Under the pieces are notes generated by a model. It saw only the letters and a program-made list of their open reading frames with translations, ran no database searches and had not been told where the DNA came from. A stretch of 64,000 bases of DNA. Origin: CAWDAQ01 sp963800325. Lineage in GTDB: Bacteria; Actinomycetota; Actinomycetes; Actinomycetales; Dermatophilaceae. Positions 52,744 through 62,283 of the stretch are shown in pieces. The stretch is taken from assembly GCA_963800325.1 (NCBI GenBank), contig CAWDAQ010000006.1, forward strand, positions 1 through 64,000, in the 5' to 3' direction. The translations under genes were made by a program, and so were the position numbers. Every line of letters starts with the position of its first letter. The first letter of the stretch is position 1.

Positions 52744-53540
52744 GTCGACACCTCCTCGTCGCGCGTGGTGGAGCCGTGGGAGACCTCGCGGTCGGACTCC
52801 CCGGTGGTCATGAGGTCGACGACGATCCGCTGGTCGATGTCGTCGATGTCCCGGACGGCGACCATCCGGCCGTGGCGCATGACGGCGACCCGGTCGGCGA
52901 CCTGGAACACGTCCGTCATGTTGTGCGAGATGAGCAGGACCGCGTGCCCCCGCTGCACGAGCGTGCGGACGAGGTCGAGCACCATCCGGGTCTGGGCCAC
53001 GCCGAGGGCGGCGGTCGGCTCGTCCATGATCACGAGCTTGGACTCCCAGAGCACGGCCTTGGCGATCGCGACCGACTGCCGCTGACCGCCGGACAGGGAC
53101 GCCACGACCTGGCGGACCGAGCGGACGGTCGTGACCGCGAGGTCGGAGAGCGTGTCCGTGGCGGCCTGCTCCATCGACACGTCGTCGAGCTGTCCGTGGC
53201 GCAGGCGCTCCCGCCCGAGGAACATGTTCTGGACGATGTCGAGGTTGTCGCACAGCGCGAGGTCCTGGTAGACGGTCTGGATCCCCAGGGCCGCCGCGTC
53301 ACCGGGCCCGTGGAGGTGGACCGCCTCGCCCTCCCACGTCATCTCGCCCCCGTCAGGGGAGTGGATGCCCGCGATGCACTTGATCAGGGTGGACTTTCCT
53401 GCCCCGTTGTCCCCGGCCAGCGCGGTGACCGCGCCGGCCGGGACATCGAGGTCGACGTCGGTCAGGGCCTCGACCGGGCCGAAGGACTTCGACACCCCGC
53501 GCAGCCGCAGCAGCGGCGACTCGGTAGTGGTCGTCGTCAT
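52740..53540 (-). CDS. CUT2-type sugar ABC transporter ATPase (single NBD)
   Basis: A 266-residue ABC ATPase: Walker A GDNGAGKSTLIKCI, signature LSGGQRQSVAIAKAVL, Walker B LVIMDEPTAALGVAQT, H-loop LISHNM. Most CUT2 ATPases (XylG, RbsA, AraG) are 500-residue proteins with two NBDs; this one has a single NBD like FrcA, so two copies must assemble. It sits 1 bp after the binding protein and overlaps the permease. Confidence 0.93.
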   Translation of the reverse strand: MTTTTTESPLLRLRGVSKSFGPVEALTDVDLDVPAGAVTALAGDNGAGKSTLIKCIAGIHSPDGGEMTWEGEAVHLHGPGDAAALGIQTVYQDLALCDNLDIVQNMFLGRERLRHGQLDDVSMEQAATDTLSDLAVTTVRSVRQVVASLSGGQRQSVAIAKAVLWESKLVIMDEPTAALGVAQTRMVLDLVRTLVQRGHAVLLISHNMTDVFQVADRVAVMRHGRMVAVRDIDDIDQRIVVDLMTTGESDREVSHGSTTRDEEVST

Positions 53541-53541
53541 G

Positions 53542-54756
53542 TCACTTGATCCCTGCCTTGGTGCAGGCCTGGGCGACGTTCCCGGAGCACAGGTCGGACA
53601 CCTTGACCGCGCCGTCCTTGACGACGGTGTCGGCCATGTTGTCCGGCGTGACCCAGATCGGGGTGGTGTAGACCGACTTGATGTCGGCCTTGAGCTGGGT
53701 GTCCCGCGTCGTCGAGTTGACCAGGGACGAGGGCGGCTCCACCCCGGCGCGCAGGTACATCGCGAGTGCCGCGGCGGCCTGGGCCTCGAGGTAGATCGGC
53801 TTGTACACCGTGCCGCACTGGTAGCCGGTGAGCACGTTCTTCAGGCCGGGCAGCGAGGCGTCCTGACCCGTGGTCGGGAACTCCTGGGGCTTGACCCCGT
53901 TGCTCTTCAGCACCGAGATCACCGCGTTGGCGTTGTCGTCGTTCGGGGTGATCGCGGCGTTCATCTTCGGGTGCGCGGTCAGCTGCTGCTGGAACGTCGT
54001 CGACGCCTGCTGCGGGTCCCACGTCCCGGCCGGCTCGCCGACCTTGGTGTAGCTGCCGTCCTTGAACTTCGGGTCCAGGACGCTGTTGTAGCCCTGGGCG
54101 AACAGGGTCGCGTTGTTGTCGGTCGGGTCGCCGTCCATGACGAGCACGTTCGGGTCCTTCACGCCCCAGTCCGAGACGCACTTGACGAAGCCGTCGCCGA
54201 TCTTCTTCCCGACCTCGACGTTGTCGAAGCTGACGTAGTAGCGGTCCTTGGGACCGCCGGTGACGAGCCGGTCGTAGTCGATGACCGCCGCGCCGGCCGC
54301 CTTCGCCTTGGACTCGATCGCGGCGCCGCTCCCCGGGTCGAGCGGGTCGACGAGCAGCACGGAGGCACCCGCGTTGAGGTCGGCCTCGGCCTGGGTCTGC
54401 ATCGTCGACGCGCTGCCGTTGGCGTTGTCGATCTTGAACTGGTCGGAGGAGAGCCCCGCCATCTGGAAGGCCTTCTTCAGGTACGGCGCGTCGTACTGCA
54501 CGTAGCGCGTCGACGTCGTCGTGTCCGGCAGCAGGACCCCGACCATGCCCTTGCCCTGGGCGGCGAGGTCCGTCAGCTTCTTCATGGCGGAGAAGTCCGC
54601 GGTCAGCGCGCTCGCGTCGATCTGGGGGACCTGGGCCGAGGAGGAGCTCGAGGAGCTCGACGAGCTCCCGCCCCCCGAGGACCCGCACCCGGCCAGCACC
54701 GTCCCCGCGACGGTCACCACCACCGCAGCCTGCACGGTCCGAAGATGTGACTTCAT
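53542..54756 (-). CDS. CUT2-type sugar ABC transporter substrate-binding lipoprotein
   Basis: A 404-residue periplasmic-binding-protein-like lipoprotein. The signal sequence ends in the lipobox VLAGC, followed by a linker of about 10 serines. The binding domain starts MVGVLLPDTTTSTRYVQYDA PY and includes VLLVDPLDPGSGAAIESKAK and VISVLKSNGV, matching XylF-type proteins. A GAGGAG site precedes ATG 54756. It is the first gene of the operon; xylose or a related pentose is the guess from similarity. Confidence 0.92.
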   Translation of the reverse strand: MKSHLRTVQAAVVVTVAGTVLAGCGSSGGGSSSSSSSSSSAQVPQIDASALTADFSAMKKLTDLAAQGKGMVGVLLPDTTTSTRYVQYDAPYLKKAFQMAGLSSDQFKIDNANGSASTMQTQAEADLNAGASVLLVDPLDPGSGAAIESKAKAAGAAVIDYDRLVTGGPKDRYYVSFDNVEVGKKIGDGFVKCVSDWGVKDPNVLVMDGDPTDNNATLFAQGYNSVLDPKFKDGSYTKVGEPAGTWDPQQASTTFQQQLTAHPKMNAAITPNDDNANAVISVLKSNGVKPQEFPTTGQDASLPGLKNVLTGYQCGTVYKPIYLEAQAAAALAMYLRAGVEPPSSLVNSTTRDTQLKADIKSVYTTPIWVTPDNMADTVVKDGAVKVSDLCSGNVAQACTKAGIK

Positions 54757-54945
54757 TGACACTCCTCACTCTGGTTCACTTCGTGCGTCCCGACCACCGC
54801 GACAACGGAATCCGTCCGGTCGGCCGACGATCTCATCCCCTCGCTACCGACCAGTATGCGCGACATCCGGGCGGAAGTGGTTGCGGGTCGGTCACGGATC
54901 GCAGCGGTCGCCGCTGCCTTCGCGGACAGCCCGGAAGCAGGAGGC

Positions 54946-55539
54946 TCAGGAGGTCCCGAAGACCGCGCCGACGAGCGGGGCGTCGCGCAGGTGGTGCGTC
55001 ACCGCGACGAGGAGGGGGCGCAGGACCACCCAGCCGAGGCCGGCGACCAGGGCGCCGACGGCGAGTCCGGCGACGACGTCCTGGGGGTAGTGGGCACCGA
55101 CGTAGACCCGGGCGAAGGCCATGAGCAGGCCTGCCGCGACGGCGACCCGTCCCCACCTCCGGGAGGCGAGGAGCACGCCGACCGCGGCGGCGCCGGCCAT
55201 GACGGCGTGGTCGGAGGGGAAGGAGAAGTCAGTCGTCGGTGGCACGAGGAGGATCGCGCCGGGGTGGGTGGCGTAGGGCCGGGCCTCGCCGACCATCGCA
55301 CCCAGCGGCTGGTTGACCGCCACCGCGAGGAGCGTCCCGAGCCCGGCCCACCCGGCGGCGGCGAGGTCGCGGTCGGTGCCACGGCGCGCGTGGAACAGCG
55401 CGCCGAGGAGGAGCAGACCGAACACGACGACGCCGTACTGCGCGAAGACGACGAACGGCTCGTGCAACCAGGGCGTGGCACGGACGAGGTCCTGGACGGC
55501 CGTGTAGGCCCTCTCGTCGACGGGCGGGGTCGGGGTCAC
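54946..55539 (-). CDS. PAP2-family membrane phosphatase
   Basis: A 197-residue PAP2 protein with about five helices. The phosphatase signature is split as usual: the KxxxxxxRP equivalent GAMVGEARPYATHPG, the PSDH motif FSFPSDHAVMAGAAAVGVLL and the third motif RVYVGAHYPQDVVAGLAVG. It should hydrolyse undecaprenyl pyrophosphate or phosphatidic acid at the membrane. GTG start at 55539. Monocistronic. Confidence 0.92.
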   Translation of the reverse strand: MTPTPPVDERAYTAVQDLVRATPWLHEPFVVFAQYGVVVFGLLLLGALFHARRGTDRDLAAAGWAGLGTLLAVAVNQPLGAMVGEARPYATHPGAILLVPPTTDFSFPSDHAVMAGAAAVGVLLASRRWGRVAVAAGLLMAFARVYVGAHYPQDVVAGLAVGALVAGLGWVVLRPLLVAVTHHLRDAPLVGAVFGTS

Positions 55540-55653
55540 GGGTGCTCCTCGGGGTCGGTCGCCCGGGACGGGCCGGGTCAGCGTGGGACACCGGCCTGAA
55601 CGGATGCTGCGAGGACCCTGTGGTTCCCGTGTGGACCCCGACCCGAGCGCCCG

Positions 55654-57201
55654 TCAGGTGACGAGGTCCTCGATCGCGTCCCGGTTCTCGTCGCTGCGCC
55701 GGAGCCAGCCCAGGAGAGCCCCGAGGCCCAGCATCGCGAACGGCAGGAGGATCAGGGTCCATCCGGTGGCGTTCAGGCCCCACGACTGGGTCGACGGGTC
55801 GACGCCCTCGGCGACCGTGCCGGCGAGCAGGCCGAACCGGGACATCAGCAGGTACACGCCGATGACGAGGCCGATGAACGCGAGGACCGGGGCGATCACG
55901 GTGTGCCAGAGGCGGGTGTCGGCACGGGTGCGCCGGAAGTAGGCCATGACGGCGAGGCACACGAGCGCCTCGACGACGACGATCCCGACGACGGCGAGGC
56001 CGCTGAACCAGTAGAACATGTTGGTCACCGGGTCCAGGCCGCCGACGCCGAAGATGACGATGACGAGGCCGGCGATGACGGAGGTCGTCAGCGAGGCGGC
56101 CATCGGGGCGCCGCGCCGGTTGACCCGGTCCAGGCCGGTGGGCAGCACGCCGGCCCGGCCCATCGAGTAGAAGTACCGGGCGGCCGAGTTCTGGAACGCG
56201 AGCAGGCCGGCGAAGAGGCTGCTCAGGACGAGCCAGTGCATCGTCCCGGACACCAGCGAACCCGCCCACGAACCGAGCCACTGCCCGACGAAGTCCTCGG
56301 CGACGCTGAAGACGACGGCCGCCGGGTCCGCGAGCGCCTCGCCCTGGACCGTGGAGAGCTGGACGACGCGGTCGACGACGCTCGAGGAGCCGAGCGCGGT
56401 GACGATCGCGAAGGTGACGAAGCCGAACAGCAGGGTGATGAGCGTGACGGCGGTGTAGGTCGCGAGCGGGACAGTGCGCTTGGGGTCGCGGGACTCCTCG
56501 GCGTAGATCGCGGTCGCCTCGAAGCCGATGTAGGACGCGAACGCGAACGCGAGCGCGATGCCGGCCGAGCCGGTGAGCCCGCCGACGAGGATGTTCGACG
56601 GGGCGAACGAGGCGCCGAAGTCGACGCCCTCCGGCCCGCCGACGGCGAAGACGGCGACCGCCATGATGAGCAGCGAGAGGACCTCGAGGATCATGAGGAC
56701 CCCGAGGACCTTGGCGCCGACGTCGACGCTGAACAGCGACAGCGCGGTCACGAGGGCCCACGCGATGAGGCACCAGACCCACCAGGCGAGGTCGATGCCG
56801 AAGGTGTCGTTCATCTGCCCGGCGACGAGGGCACCGAAGAACCCGTAGATCGCGAGCTGGATGGCGATGTAGGCCACGAGGGAGACGAAGGCGCTGCCGA
56901 CGCCGGCGGGGACGCCGAGGCCCCGCCCGACGTAGGCGAAGAAGGCACCGGTGTTGGTGACGTGCCGGCTCATCGTCGCGTAGCCGACGCTGAACAGCAC
57001 GAGGGTCACCCCGACGGCGAGGTAGGCGCCGGACACGGCCGCCCCGCTGCCGAGGACGATCGCGACCGGCACGGCCCCGGTCATCCCGACCAGCGGCGCG
57101 GCGGCGGCCACGACGAAGAACACGATCCCGAGGACCCCGAGCCGGCCGTGCCTGAGCGCGGTGTCTGCGCTCTCCTCGGGGGCGGGCTTCAACTGACTCA
57201 C
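55654..57201 (-). CDS. APC-superfamily amino-acid permease
   Basis: A 515-residue protein with 12 predicted helices. The start HGRLGVLGIVFFVVAAAAPL VGMTGAVPV is the APC helix-1 motif. Later blocks include IALAFAFASYIGFEATAIYA EESRDPKRTVPLATYTAV and AARYFYSMGRAGVLPTGLDR VNRRGAP. A GAGAGGTG site precedes GTG 57201, with a strong promoter at 57261-57288. It could be a glutamate/GABA antiporter serving the nearby decarboxylase, but that gene is on the other strand with one gene between. Confidence 0.9.
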   Translation of the reverse strand: MSQLKPAPEESADTALRHGRLGVLGIVFFVVAAAAPLVGMTGAVPVAIVLGSGAAVSGAYLAVGVTLVLFSVGYATMSRHVTNTGAFFAYVGRGLGVPAGVGSAFVSLVAYIAIQLAIYGFFGALVAGQMNDTFGIDLAWWVWCLIAWALVTALSLFSVDVGAKVLGVLMILEVLSLLIMAVAVFAVGGPEGVDFGASFAPSNILVGGLTGSAGIALAFAFASYIGFEATAIYAEESRDPKRTVPLATYTAVTLITLLFGFVTFAIVTALGSSSVVDRVVQLSTVQGEALADPAAVVFSVAEDFVGQWLGSWAGSLVSGTMHWLVLSSLFAGLLAFQNSAARYFYSMGRAGVLPTGLDRVNRRGAPMAASLTTSVIAGLVIVIFGVGGLDPVTNMFYWFSGLAVVGIVVVEALVCLAVMAYFRRTRADTRLWHTVIAPVLAFIGLVIGVYLLMSRFGLLAGTVAEGVDPSTQSWGLNATGWTLILLPFAMLGLGALLGWLRRSDENRDAIEDLVT

Positions 57202-57260
57202 GAGGGCACCTCTCGACGCTGAGCGGATGTCGTACGGGCACGAACGACCTTTGCCGGTAA

Positions 57261-57288
57261 AGAGTACGTGCGGCAGGTGCCCTGTCAA
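57261..57288 (-). promoter_or_regulatory. Promoter of the APC permease gene
   Basis: Read leftward: TTGACA (57283-57288), a 16-bp spacer, TACTCT (57261-57266). This is one of the best sigma-70-like promoters in the window and lies about 60 bp before the GTG start. Confidence 0.65.
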
Positions 57289-57377
57289 GGGTGTTCCCGA
57301 AATGTCGACATCCGGGTCCGTGCCGGCCAGGGGTCGGACGCCGGTGGGGCCGCGTCGGCGGGGACGGAGGCCGTCGG

Positions 57378-58310
57378 TCAGGCGAGGGCCTCCGCGCGGC
57401 GGACGACGTCGCGGCAGAAGTCCGCCATCAGCGCCGGGTCGTCGATGAACTGGGACGGCTTGACGCAGAACGTCGAGAACCCGCGCTCCAGCTGCGGGCC
57501 GAGGGCGTCGATCGCCGGGGCGATGTCGGCGCAGGAGTCGTCGTCGGGGAAGTGGGCCCGGACCCCGCCGACCATCTCGACCTCGTCGAGGGACCGTCCC
57601 GCGTCCGCGAGCGCCCCGGCCACCCGCTCCTGGTCCTCGGCGCTCGGCACCCCGAGCGGGTGCCAGCCGTGGCCGTGCTCGACGAGGCGCCGGACCACTG
57701 CGCCGTGCGCGGACTGGCCGCCGAACCAGAGCCGGGGGCCGTCGGGGCGGTGGGCCTTCGGCTCGAGCCAGACGTCCTCGAAGGCGAAGTGCTCCCCGTC
57801 GAAGGACGCCGGTGAGGAGTGCCAGACCCGTCGCATCGCCTCGAGCTGCTCGTCGAGGATCCGGCCCCGCTGCCCGAACGGGACCCCGAGGGCGGCGTAC
57901 TCGTCCCGGCTCCAGCTCACGCTCGGCTGGACGACGAGCCGTCCGCCGGAGAGCAGGTCGAGGGTGCCGAGCTCGCGCGCGAGCAGGAGCGGGTGGCGCA
58001 GCGGCGCGAGGACGGCGCTCGCGACGAGCCGGACCCGCTCGGTGAGGCCCGCGATCGTCGCGAGCAGGACGAGGCTGCTCGGCCACGGCGTCAGCGGGTC
58101 CTGGTTGCCCGGCATCGCGTACTCCCGCGGGTTGGCCATCGGCCCGAGCGCGACCGCGTCCCGGCCGAGGACGACGTGCTCGCTGAGCATCACGGCGTCG
58201 AAGCCGGCGTCCTCGGCCACCCGCGCCCAGCGCGCGACCTCGCCGAGGTCGCGCCCGTCGGCGAGCGTCCAGTTCTCGCTGAGGATGAGGAGCATTCGCG
58301 GGGCCGCCAT
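57378..58310 (-). CDS. Luciferase-like (LLM), probably F420-dependent oxidoreductase
   Basis: A 310-residue LLM TIM barrel: VARWARVAEDAGFDAVMLSE HVVLGRD, then LVLLATIAGLTERVRLVASA VLAPLRHPLLLARELGTLDL LSGGRLVVQPSVSWSRDEYA (typical motif split across strands 4-5). ATG 58310 is used. It is divergent from the glutamate decarboxylase gene by about 95 bp and upstream of, but separately promoted from, the APC permease. Cofactor (F420 or FMN) and substrate not fixed. Confidence 0.9.
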   Translation of the reverse strand: MAAPRMLLILSENWTLADGRDLGEVARWARVAEDAGFDAVMLSEHVVLGRDAVALGPMANPREYAMPGNQDPLTPWPSSLVLLATIAGLTERVRLVASAVLAPLRHPLLLARELGTLDLLSGGRLVVQPSVSWSRDEYAALGVPFGQRGRILDEQLEAMRRVWHSSPASFDGEHFAFEDVWLEPKAHRPDGPRLWFGGQSAHGAVVRRLVEHGHGWHPLGVPSAEDQERVAGALADAGRSLDEVEMVGGVRAHFPDDDSCADIAPAIDALGPQLERGFSTFCVKPSQFIDDPALMADFCRDVVRRAEALA

Positions 58311-58405
58311 GGCGGCATCGTACGGTGCCAAACGACTTGGTGGAGTCCTGCCCCGCGGGCAGTTCACCCGTGCGGGATGACGCCGTGCCGCGGCACGCGG
58401 CAACG

Positions 58406-59809
58406 ATGGTGACCATGGCCCTGCACACCACTGACCTCATCGAGCTCGAGCGGCTCGCCCTCGCCCCGGTCTACGCCCGGCCCGGGATGCGTACCGGGAT
58501 CCCGAAGGACCAGCTGCCCGCCGAGGGGATGGACCCGCGGGTCGCCTACCGGCTCATCCACGACGAGCTCATGCTCGACGGGAACGCCCGGCAGAACCTC
58601 GCCACGTTCGTCACGACGTTCATGGAGGAGGAGGCCGACCGGCTCATGGCCGAGTGCTCCGACAAGAACATGATCGACAAGGACGAGTACCCGCAGACCG
58701 CCGCCATCGAGGGCCGCTGCGTGCGGGTCATCTCCGAGCTGTGGAACTCGCCCGAGCACGAGCAGGCCACCGGGACCTCGACGACCGGGTCGAGCGAGGC
58801 CGTCATGCTCGGCGGGCTCGCCCTGAAGTGGCGCTGGCGCGAGCGACGCCACGCCGCGGGGCTGCCGACCGACCGGCCCAACCTCGTCATGGGCATCAAC
58901 GTCCAGGTCGTGTGGGAGAAGTTCTGCCGGTACTGGGACGTCGAGCCGCGCTACGCCCCGGTCGAGGAGGGACGCCTCCACCTCGGCCCGGAGCAGGCCG
59001 TCGGGCTCTGCGACGAGAACACGATCGGGGTCGTCGCGATCCTCGGGTCCACCTTCGACGGGTCCTACGAGCCGGTCGCGGAGATCGCGGAGGCGCTCGA
59101 CCGGCTCGCCGCGTCCGGCGGCCCGGACGTCCCGATCCACGTCGACGCCGCCTCCGGGGGCTTCGTCGCGCCGTTCCTCGACCCCGACCTCGTGTGGGAC
59201 TTCCGGGTGCCCCGGGTGCACTCGATCAACGCCTCCGGGCACAAGTACGGCCTCGTCTACCCCGGCGTCGGCTGGGCGGTGTGGCGCACCCCCGAGGACC
59301 TGCCCGAGGAGCTCGTGTTCCGGGTGAACTACCTCGGCGGGGACATGCCGACGTTCGCGCTCAACTTCTCCCGGCCCGGCGCCCAGGTCGTCGCGCAGTA
59401 CTACAACTTCATCCGGCTCGGCCGGGAGGGCTACCGCGAGGTGCAGCAGGCCTGCCGGGAGGCGGCGACGTACGCCGCGGCCGAGGTCGCGAAGATCGGC
59501 CCGTACGAACTGCTCTCGGACGGGAGCGAGCTGCCGGTGTTCCTCTTCCGGCTCCGGTCCGACGTCACCAACTTCACGGTGTACGACGTCTCGGCGAGGA
59601 TGCGTGAGCGCGGCTGGCAGGTGCCGGCGTACTCGCTTCCGGCCGACCTGACCGACGTGTCGGTGGTGCGCGTCGTCGTCCGCAACGGGTTCGGCCGGGA
59701 CCTGGCCGACCTGTTCCTCGACGACCTGCGCGAGGCCACCGACTACCTCCTCGGGCTGCCGGCGCGGCTCCCGGCGGACCCCTCGCGCGGTGAGTCGTTC
59801 CGTCACTGA
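58406..59809 (+). CDS. gad: Glutamate decarboxylase (PLP-dependent)
   Basis: A 467-residue PLP enzyme that removes the alpha-carboxylate of glutamate to make GABA. Motifs: QNLATFVTTFMEEEADRLMA, GTSTTGSSEAVMLGGLALKW, PIHVDAASGGFVAPF (PLP-binding Asp) and SINASGHKYGLVYPGVGW with the Schiff-base Lys280. ATG 58406 or 58415 are both possible. The C-terminus overlaps the convergent hydrolase gene by 7 bp. With an APC permease 1.2 kb away, a GABA-based acid resistance or metabolism is possible. Confidence 0.95.
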   Translation: MVTMALHTTDLIELERLALAPVYARPGMRTGIPKDQLPAEGMDPRVAYRLIHDELMLDGNARQNLATFVTTFMEEEADRLMAECSDKNMIDKDEYPQTAAIEGRCVRVISELWNSPEHEQATGTSTTGSSEAVMLGGLALKWRWRERRHAAGLPTDRPNLVMGINVQVVWEKFCRYWDVEPRYAPVEEGRLHLGPEQAVGLCDENTIGVVAILGSTFDGSYEPVAEIAEALDRLAASGGPDVPIHVDAASGGFVAPFLDPDLVWDFRVPRVHSINASGHKYGLVYPGVGWAVWRTPEDLPEELVFRVNYLGGDMPTFALNFSRPGAQVVAQYYNFIRLGREGYREVQQACREAATYAAAEVAKIGPYELLSDGSELPVFLFRLRSDVTNFTVYDVSARMRERGWQVPAYSLPADLTDVSVVRVVVRNGFGRDLADLFLDDLREATDYLLGLPARLPADPSRGESFRH

Positions 59810-60657
59810 CCGTGGCGCCCGGCCGGCGCCGACGGGTGGCGGTCGAGGAAGCCGGTGACGGCGTCGGCCAGCGCGGGAGCGTGGGTGATCGCGAGCGAGT
59901 GGTCGGCGCCATCGAGGACGACGTCCTCGGCACCGGGCAGCACCTCGAGGACGCGTCGACGGACCTGGGTGAACCAGTTCCCGCTCGCCGCGCCGCCGAC
60001 GTGGAGCGCCGGGGCGGTGACGGCCGGGGGGTCGGCGAGCGGGTCCCACGCGAGCAGCGCGGGCAGGTCGTCGGCGAAGAAGCTGGCGGCGTCGCGGGCG
60101 ACCTGGTCGGCGACGCCGGGCAGGTGCCGGTCGAGGTCACGGGCCCAGTCCGGGCCGGCCAGGCGGGCGAGGAACCGGTCGGCGGCGGCGGGGGCGCCGA
60201 GCCGGCCGCAGTCATCGAGGAGCTCGGCGCAGGCGGCGCGGAACTCCACCTCGGCCGCCACCCCGAGCGGCGGCGGCTCGAGCAGGCAGAGCGTGGCGAC
60301 CCGCTCGGGGGCCTCGGCGGCGAGCCGGAGGGCGACCGCAGCGCTGTAGGAGGCGCCGACGACGTGGGCCCGCTCGGCGCCGAGCGCGTCGAGCACGGCG
60401 AGGTGGTCCCTCGCATCCCGGTCGACCGAGCCGTCGCCGTCGCTCGGGCTGCTCGCGCCGTAGCCGCGGCGGTGGACGACGATGCTGCGGTACCGCCCGG
60501 TGGCGGCGACGAGGCCGGCGGCGGGCACGAGCTCGTCCGCGGTGAGGGCGGTCTGGATCCAGAGCACGGGCGGACCGGATCCGGCGACGGCGGTCTCGAG
60601 GACGACATCCCCGACGGGCACGAGCCGCCACCCGTCGGGCGAGCCGGGCAGGTCCAT
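59803..60657 (-). CDS. Alpha/beta-fold hydrolase
   Basis: A 284-residue hydrolase. The core runs from GSGPPVLWIQTALTADEL and HRRGYGASSPSDGDGS to the nucleophile elbow VVGASYSAAVALRLAAEAPE and the catalytic His in LDGADHSLAITHAPALADAV. The GGAGGGA site precedes ATG 60657. Its 3' end overlaps the decarboxylase gene. Substrate unknown. Confidence 0.9.
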   Translation of the reverse strand: MDLPGSPDGWRLVPVGDVVLETAVAGSGPPVLWIQTALTADELVPAAGLVAATGRYRSIVVHRRGYGASSPSDGDGSVDRDARDHLAVLDALGAERAHVVGASYSAAVALRLAAEAPERVATLCLLEPPPLGVAAEVEFRAACAELLDDCGRLGAPAAADRFLARLAGPDWARDLDRHLPGVADQVARDAASFFADDLPALLAWDPLADPPAVTAPALHVGGAASGNWFTQVRRRVLEVLPGAEDVVLDGADHSLAITHAPALADAVTGFLDRHPSAPAGRHGQ

Positions 60658-60790
60658 GGCTCTCCCTCCGCTGGTGGCCGGTGGGGCGACCAGCATCCCA
60701 CGCAGGAGTGACGGACGCCGGAGTGAACGTGGCGCTCGCGTCCGCGCGGATGGTCGCCCGGGCGCTGACCCTGCGGACGCAGCGGGGTGG

Positions 60791-62041
60791 TCAGTGCTCG
60801 CCGGTGGGGCCGTAGCCCGGCAGCGGCGCCGACCGGGACGGCGGCAGCGGCGCGAGTCGGTCGACGTCGTCGAGTCGGCGGCCGCGGACGTCCTCGACGC
60901 CGGTGAGGTACTTCACCGCCGCGTGGACCGCGGCCGCGACCGGGACCGCGACGATGGCGCCGAGGATGCCGCCGAGCCCGCCGCCGACGGTCAGGGCGAG
61001 GACGATCGCGACCGGGTGCAGGTGCACGGCACGGCCGATGATGAACGGTTGGAGGACGTGCGCCTCGATCTGGTCCTCGACGACGAGGACGCCGAAGAAC
61101 ACCAGCGCCGGCACGAGCCCCGTCGTCAGCAGCGTGACGAGCAGCGCGAGCCCCCCGAACACGAGCGCCCCGACGATCGGGAAGAAGCTCCCGATGAACA
61201 CGAGCAGCGCGAGCGGGAGGACGAGCGGCACCCCGAGCAGCCAGAGCACGAGGCCGATGACGACGCCGTGGATCGTCGCGATGACCGCCGAGCCGCGGAT
61301 CCACCCGGCGAGCACCCCCCACGCCCGGCGACCGGCCCCGTTGACCGGCTGGCGCACCCGCCCGGGCAGCAGCCGGACGCACCAGCTCCACATCCGCTCG
61401 CCGTCGACGATGAAGAAGTAGGTGAGGAAGACCGTCAGCACGACGCCGGTGAGGACCTCCGCGGCGCCGCGGCCGACCGCGAGGACCTCCTGCACGGCCG
61501 TCATCCGGTTCGTCCGCAGCCAGGACACGGCCCGGTCGACGAGGTCGCTCAACCGCAGTCCGGACTCCCCCGGCAGCCGGTCGAGCAGGCCCTTGAGGTC
61601 CGCGACGACCCTGTCGACCTGCCCCGTGAGGACGTCGGCCTGCCCGACGATCCGGTTCGTCGTGAAGTACACCGCCGCCCCGATCACGACCATCCCGAAC
61701 AGGAGCGCGACGAGGCCGGCGAGCCGCTCGGGCACCCTGAGCCGCATCAGCCCCCGGGCCGGGCGGTGGAGCAGCGCCGTGCAGAACAGCGCCGCGGCGA
61801 CGGGCACGACCACGAGGAGCAGCCGCGAGAGCAGCGCCAGGAGGACGAGCACGACCGCGCCGACGACGAGGACGCGCCACGACCACCCGGCGACGCTGAC
61901 GAGCATCGGCGGCGGGGGCACCGGGCCCTCACGCCGGGCCGCCGACGCCGCGCCGCCGCCCACGCGGGCGTCCCGCGCCTGGGCCCCGCGGTCGGGCGTC
62001 GAGCCGTTCCCCCTCAGGGACGCCACCAGCCTGCTCGTCAC
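60791..62041 (-). CDS. AI-2E family (TqsA/YdiK-like) membrane transporter
   Basis: A 416-residue protein with about 7-8 helices and the AI-2E pattern: LMRLRVPERLAGLVALLFGM VVIG, a long periplasmic-side helix (QADVLTGQVDRVVADLKGLL), TVFLTYFFIVDGERMWSWCV, GVVIGLVLWLLGVPLVLPLA LLVFIGSFFPIVGALVFGG and EAHVLQPFIIGRAVHLHPVA. Members export autoinducer-2 or ions; the role here is unknown. GTG at 62041. Confidence 0.9.
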   Translation of the reverse strand: MTSRLVASLRGNGSTPDRGAQARDARVGGGAASAARREGPVPPPPMLVSVAGWSWRVLVVGAVVLVLLALLSRLLLVVVPVAAALFCTALLHRPARGLMRLRVPERLAGLVALLFGMVVIGAAVYFTTNRIVGQADVLTGQVDRVVADLKGLLDRLPGESGLRLSDLVDRAVSWLRTNRMTAVQEVLAVGRGAAEVLTGVVLTVFLTYFFIVDGERMWSWCVRLLPGRVRQPVNGAGRRAWGVLAGWIRGSAVIATIHGVVIGLVLWLLGVPLVLPLALLVFIGSFFPIVGALVFGGLALLVTLLTTGLVPALVFFGVLVVEDQIEAHVLQPFIIGRAVHLHPVAIVLALTVGGGLGGILGAIVAVPVAAAVHAAVKYLTGVEDVRGRRLDDVDRLAPLPPSRSAPLPGYGPTGEH

Positions 62042-62283
62042 CGGGGTCCGCCCCGCTGAACCATGTTGGACCTCTCCGGACCCGGGCGGCGGTTCCGCCC
62101 CACGTCGGGAAGGTGCCCGCGCCGCGCCGGGCCCAAACGCCTCCGCGCATGCCCGATGTGGGCTGCGGGTAACGTCGGAACGCCGGTCGAGGACAGAGGC
62201 ACGAGCGGCGGAGGGTCAGGGTCGGCGACGGGCCCGGCCGGGCGGCAGGGGCCGACGGCGGAGCCGGTCAGGGAGGGACCAGG

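Noticed and set aside
54757..54945. A regulatory RNA or small gene upstream of the sugar-binding lipoprotein
   Set aside because: No stable hairpin, conserved motif or open frame with a ribosome-binding site stands out. Probably only the operon promoter region.
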